Assembly: GCA_963823895.1 (NCBI GenBank)
Contig: CAWGNG010000021.1
Location: forward strand, 124,001 to 188,000
From: G963675935 sp963823895
GTDB lineage: Bacteria; Planctomycetota; Planctomycetia; Pirellulales; Thermoguttaceae
Direction: 5' to 3'
DNA: 64,000 bases
The position numbers and the translations under genes are program-made. The notes under the pieces were generated by a model, which saw nothing but the letters and a program-made list of their open reading frames with translations, was not told the DNA's origin and made no database searches. This document shows positions 63,263-64,000 of this stretch, piece by piece; the stretch's first letter is position 1; each line of letters opens with the position of its first letter.

Positions 63263-63610
63263 ATGAACAAACTTCTTTCAGCGAGCGATGCGCCGGTCGG
63301 CGCGGCGGCGGCCGCGGTGGTGCTCGGGGCGGTGGCGGCCCTGCTCTTCTTCCTGCCGATCCTCAGTATTCCGTTGGGCTGTTGTGGAGTGCTCTTCGGT
63401 GTGGCCGGCATCGTGTGGGCGTTGGGCCGGGACGTGCGCAGCCTGCGCTGGTCGATCGCCGGACTGGTCGTCTCGACCGCGGCGTTGTGCGTCGGCGTTG
63501 CCATCGCCACGGCTCCGGCAGACCAGCCGCGAACTCCGAGCATCCCGCTGCACCTGCAACGCACGCACGCGCAGCCCTACGTTGCGCCGCCCGCGCGGCC
63601 TGGCCAGTAG
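63263..63610 (+). CDS. Small membrane protein, DUF4190-like
   Basis: A 115-residue protein with two or three hydrophobic segments (AAAAVVLGAVAALLFFLPIL, LGCCGVLFGVAGIVWALG, SIAGLVVSTAALCVGVAIAT). Their arrangement, PLGCCGVLFGVAGIVWAL with a later SIAGLVVS, resembles DUF4190-type proteins. The C-terminus is Pro-rich. It follows coxD by about 50 bases and may be the last gene of the operon. Function unknown. Confidence 0.65.
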   Translation: MNKLLSASDAPVGAAAAAVVLGAVAALLFFLPILSIPLGCCGVLFGVAGIVWALGRDVRSLRWSIAGLVVSTAALCVGVAIATAPADQPRTPSIPLHLQRTHAQPYVAPPARPGQ

Positions 63611-64000
63611 CGCAGCCGTCGCTGCGTTCGCGGGACGTATTTGTGGTCGGAAGCGCCGGGAATCGGCCGACCTCTGGTGTTGCAAACCCCCAGTTAGTAG
63701 CGATGCTTACGAGCGCCGCAGGCCGCACTGTTCTTGCCCTATCTTGCCGGTAAAATCGGCTTATTCCCACAGACGCAGGATGGATTCGCGGGCGAAAAGG
63801 GAATTGCGGGAGACCACTCGCTGCGGTGGCTCGTTCCTTTTGTATGTGCCGATCCGCAGAATTGAGCGGCTGCGTGGATTAGATTCCCAGGCCATAAGCT
63901 AGATTTCTGCAGGCAAGCGGACGTGGATATCCCCGTTACGCGCGTCCACAGTCGATTCCCCATCGCATCAGTCGAATGTCGTGACAACCGATTTCAATAC
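63611..64000. other. No supported gene at right edge
   Basis: Both strands were read; no frame has protein-like composition with a plausible start. No clear palindrome was seen either. GC content falls somewhat toward the edge. Confidence 0.5.

Noticed and set aside
63739..63987. 82-codon minus-strand frame at the right edge
   Set aside because: No ribosome-binding site, no family pattern, unlike the codon use of the neighbouring genes.

Overview
The window is GC-rich bacterial DNA that most resembles a planctomycete (Pirellulales-like). The reasons are an ECF sigma factor paired with a large membrane Ser/Thr kinase, a PEP-CTERM protein, a DUF1598-type protein, small secreted Cys-rich proteins, several secreted carbohydrate-active enzymes, and an alternative complex III / caa3 oxidase operon. 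This assignment is an inference from gene content; no rRNA or tRNA gene was seen.

Layout. 1-7.1 kb: 3' part of pcm, two Cys-rich exported proteins, mscL, an HPr protein, glnA with a good sigma-54 promoter match, a Spy/LTXXQ-like secreted protein and a GrpB-family gene. 7.3-16.2 kb: an M2 peptidase followed by a POT peptide transporter, a MOFRL glycerate kinase, a DUF1598 protein, a zinc alcohol dehydrogenase and a Bcp peroxiredoxin. 16.3-22 kb (minus strand): a deoxysugar locus with a URO-D-like protein, a large secreted glycoside hydrolase, RhaT and a rhamnose mutarotase. 22.3-27.7 kb: ECF sigma factor, Ser/Thr kinase with sensor domains, and a PEP-CTERM protein that shares the kinase's last domain. 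27.6-36.3 kb: an accessory, decaying zone with a 621-bp inverted duplication around an IS66 remnant, a secreted glycosidase with an early in-frame stop, a broken LRR gene and a complete IS66-type element. 36.4-49.4 kb: DegT aminotransferase, RluA-like synthase, GH51 arabinofuranosidase, alpha/beta hydrolase, a small HTH gene with a DNA methyltransferase and a convergent broken partner, SppA, Uma2 and a GH127-like protein. 49.5-63.6 kb: a single operon actABCDEF - small membrane protein - SCO - coxB - coxA - coxC - coxD, which would build an ACIII-caa3 respiratory chain (quinol to cytochrome c to O2).

Two features cut across the whole window. First, it is full of palindromic repeats from several families. 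Copies lie between genes and also, in frame, inside conserved genes (glycerate kinase, actB, actE, SCO). In actE and SCO the start and stop codons overlap those of the neighbouring genes, so these repeats must be translated if the genes work. Two intergenic loci carry different palindromes inside an identical-length 122-bp shell with shared terminal inverted repeats. Second, about 14 single-base frameshifts break otherwise well-conserved genes. Many can be repaired by one base in a G or C run, so sequence error is a serious alternative to gene decay.
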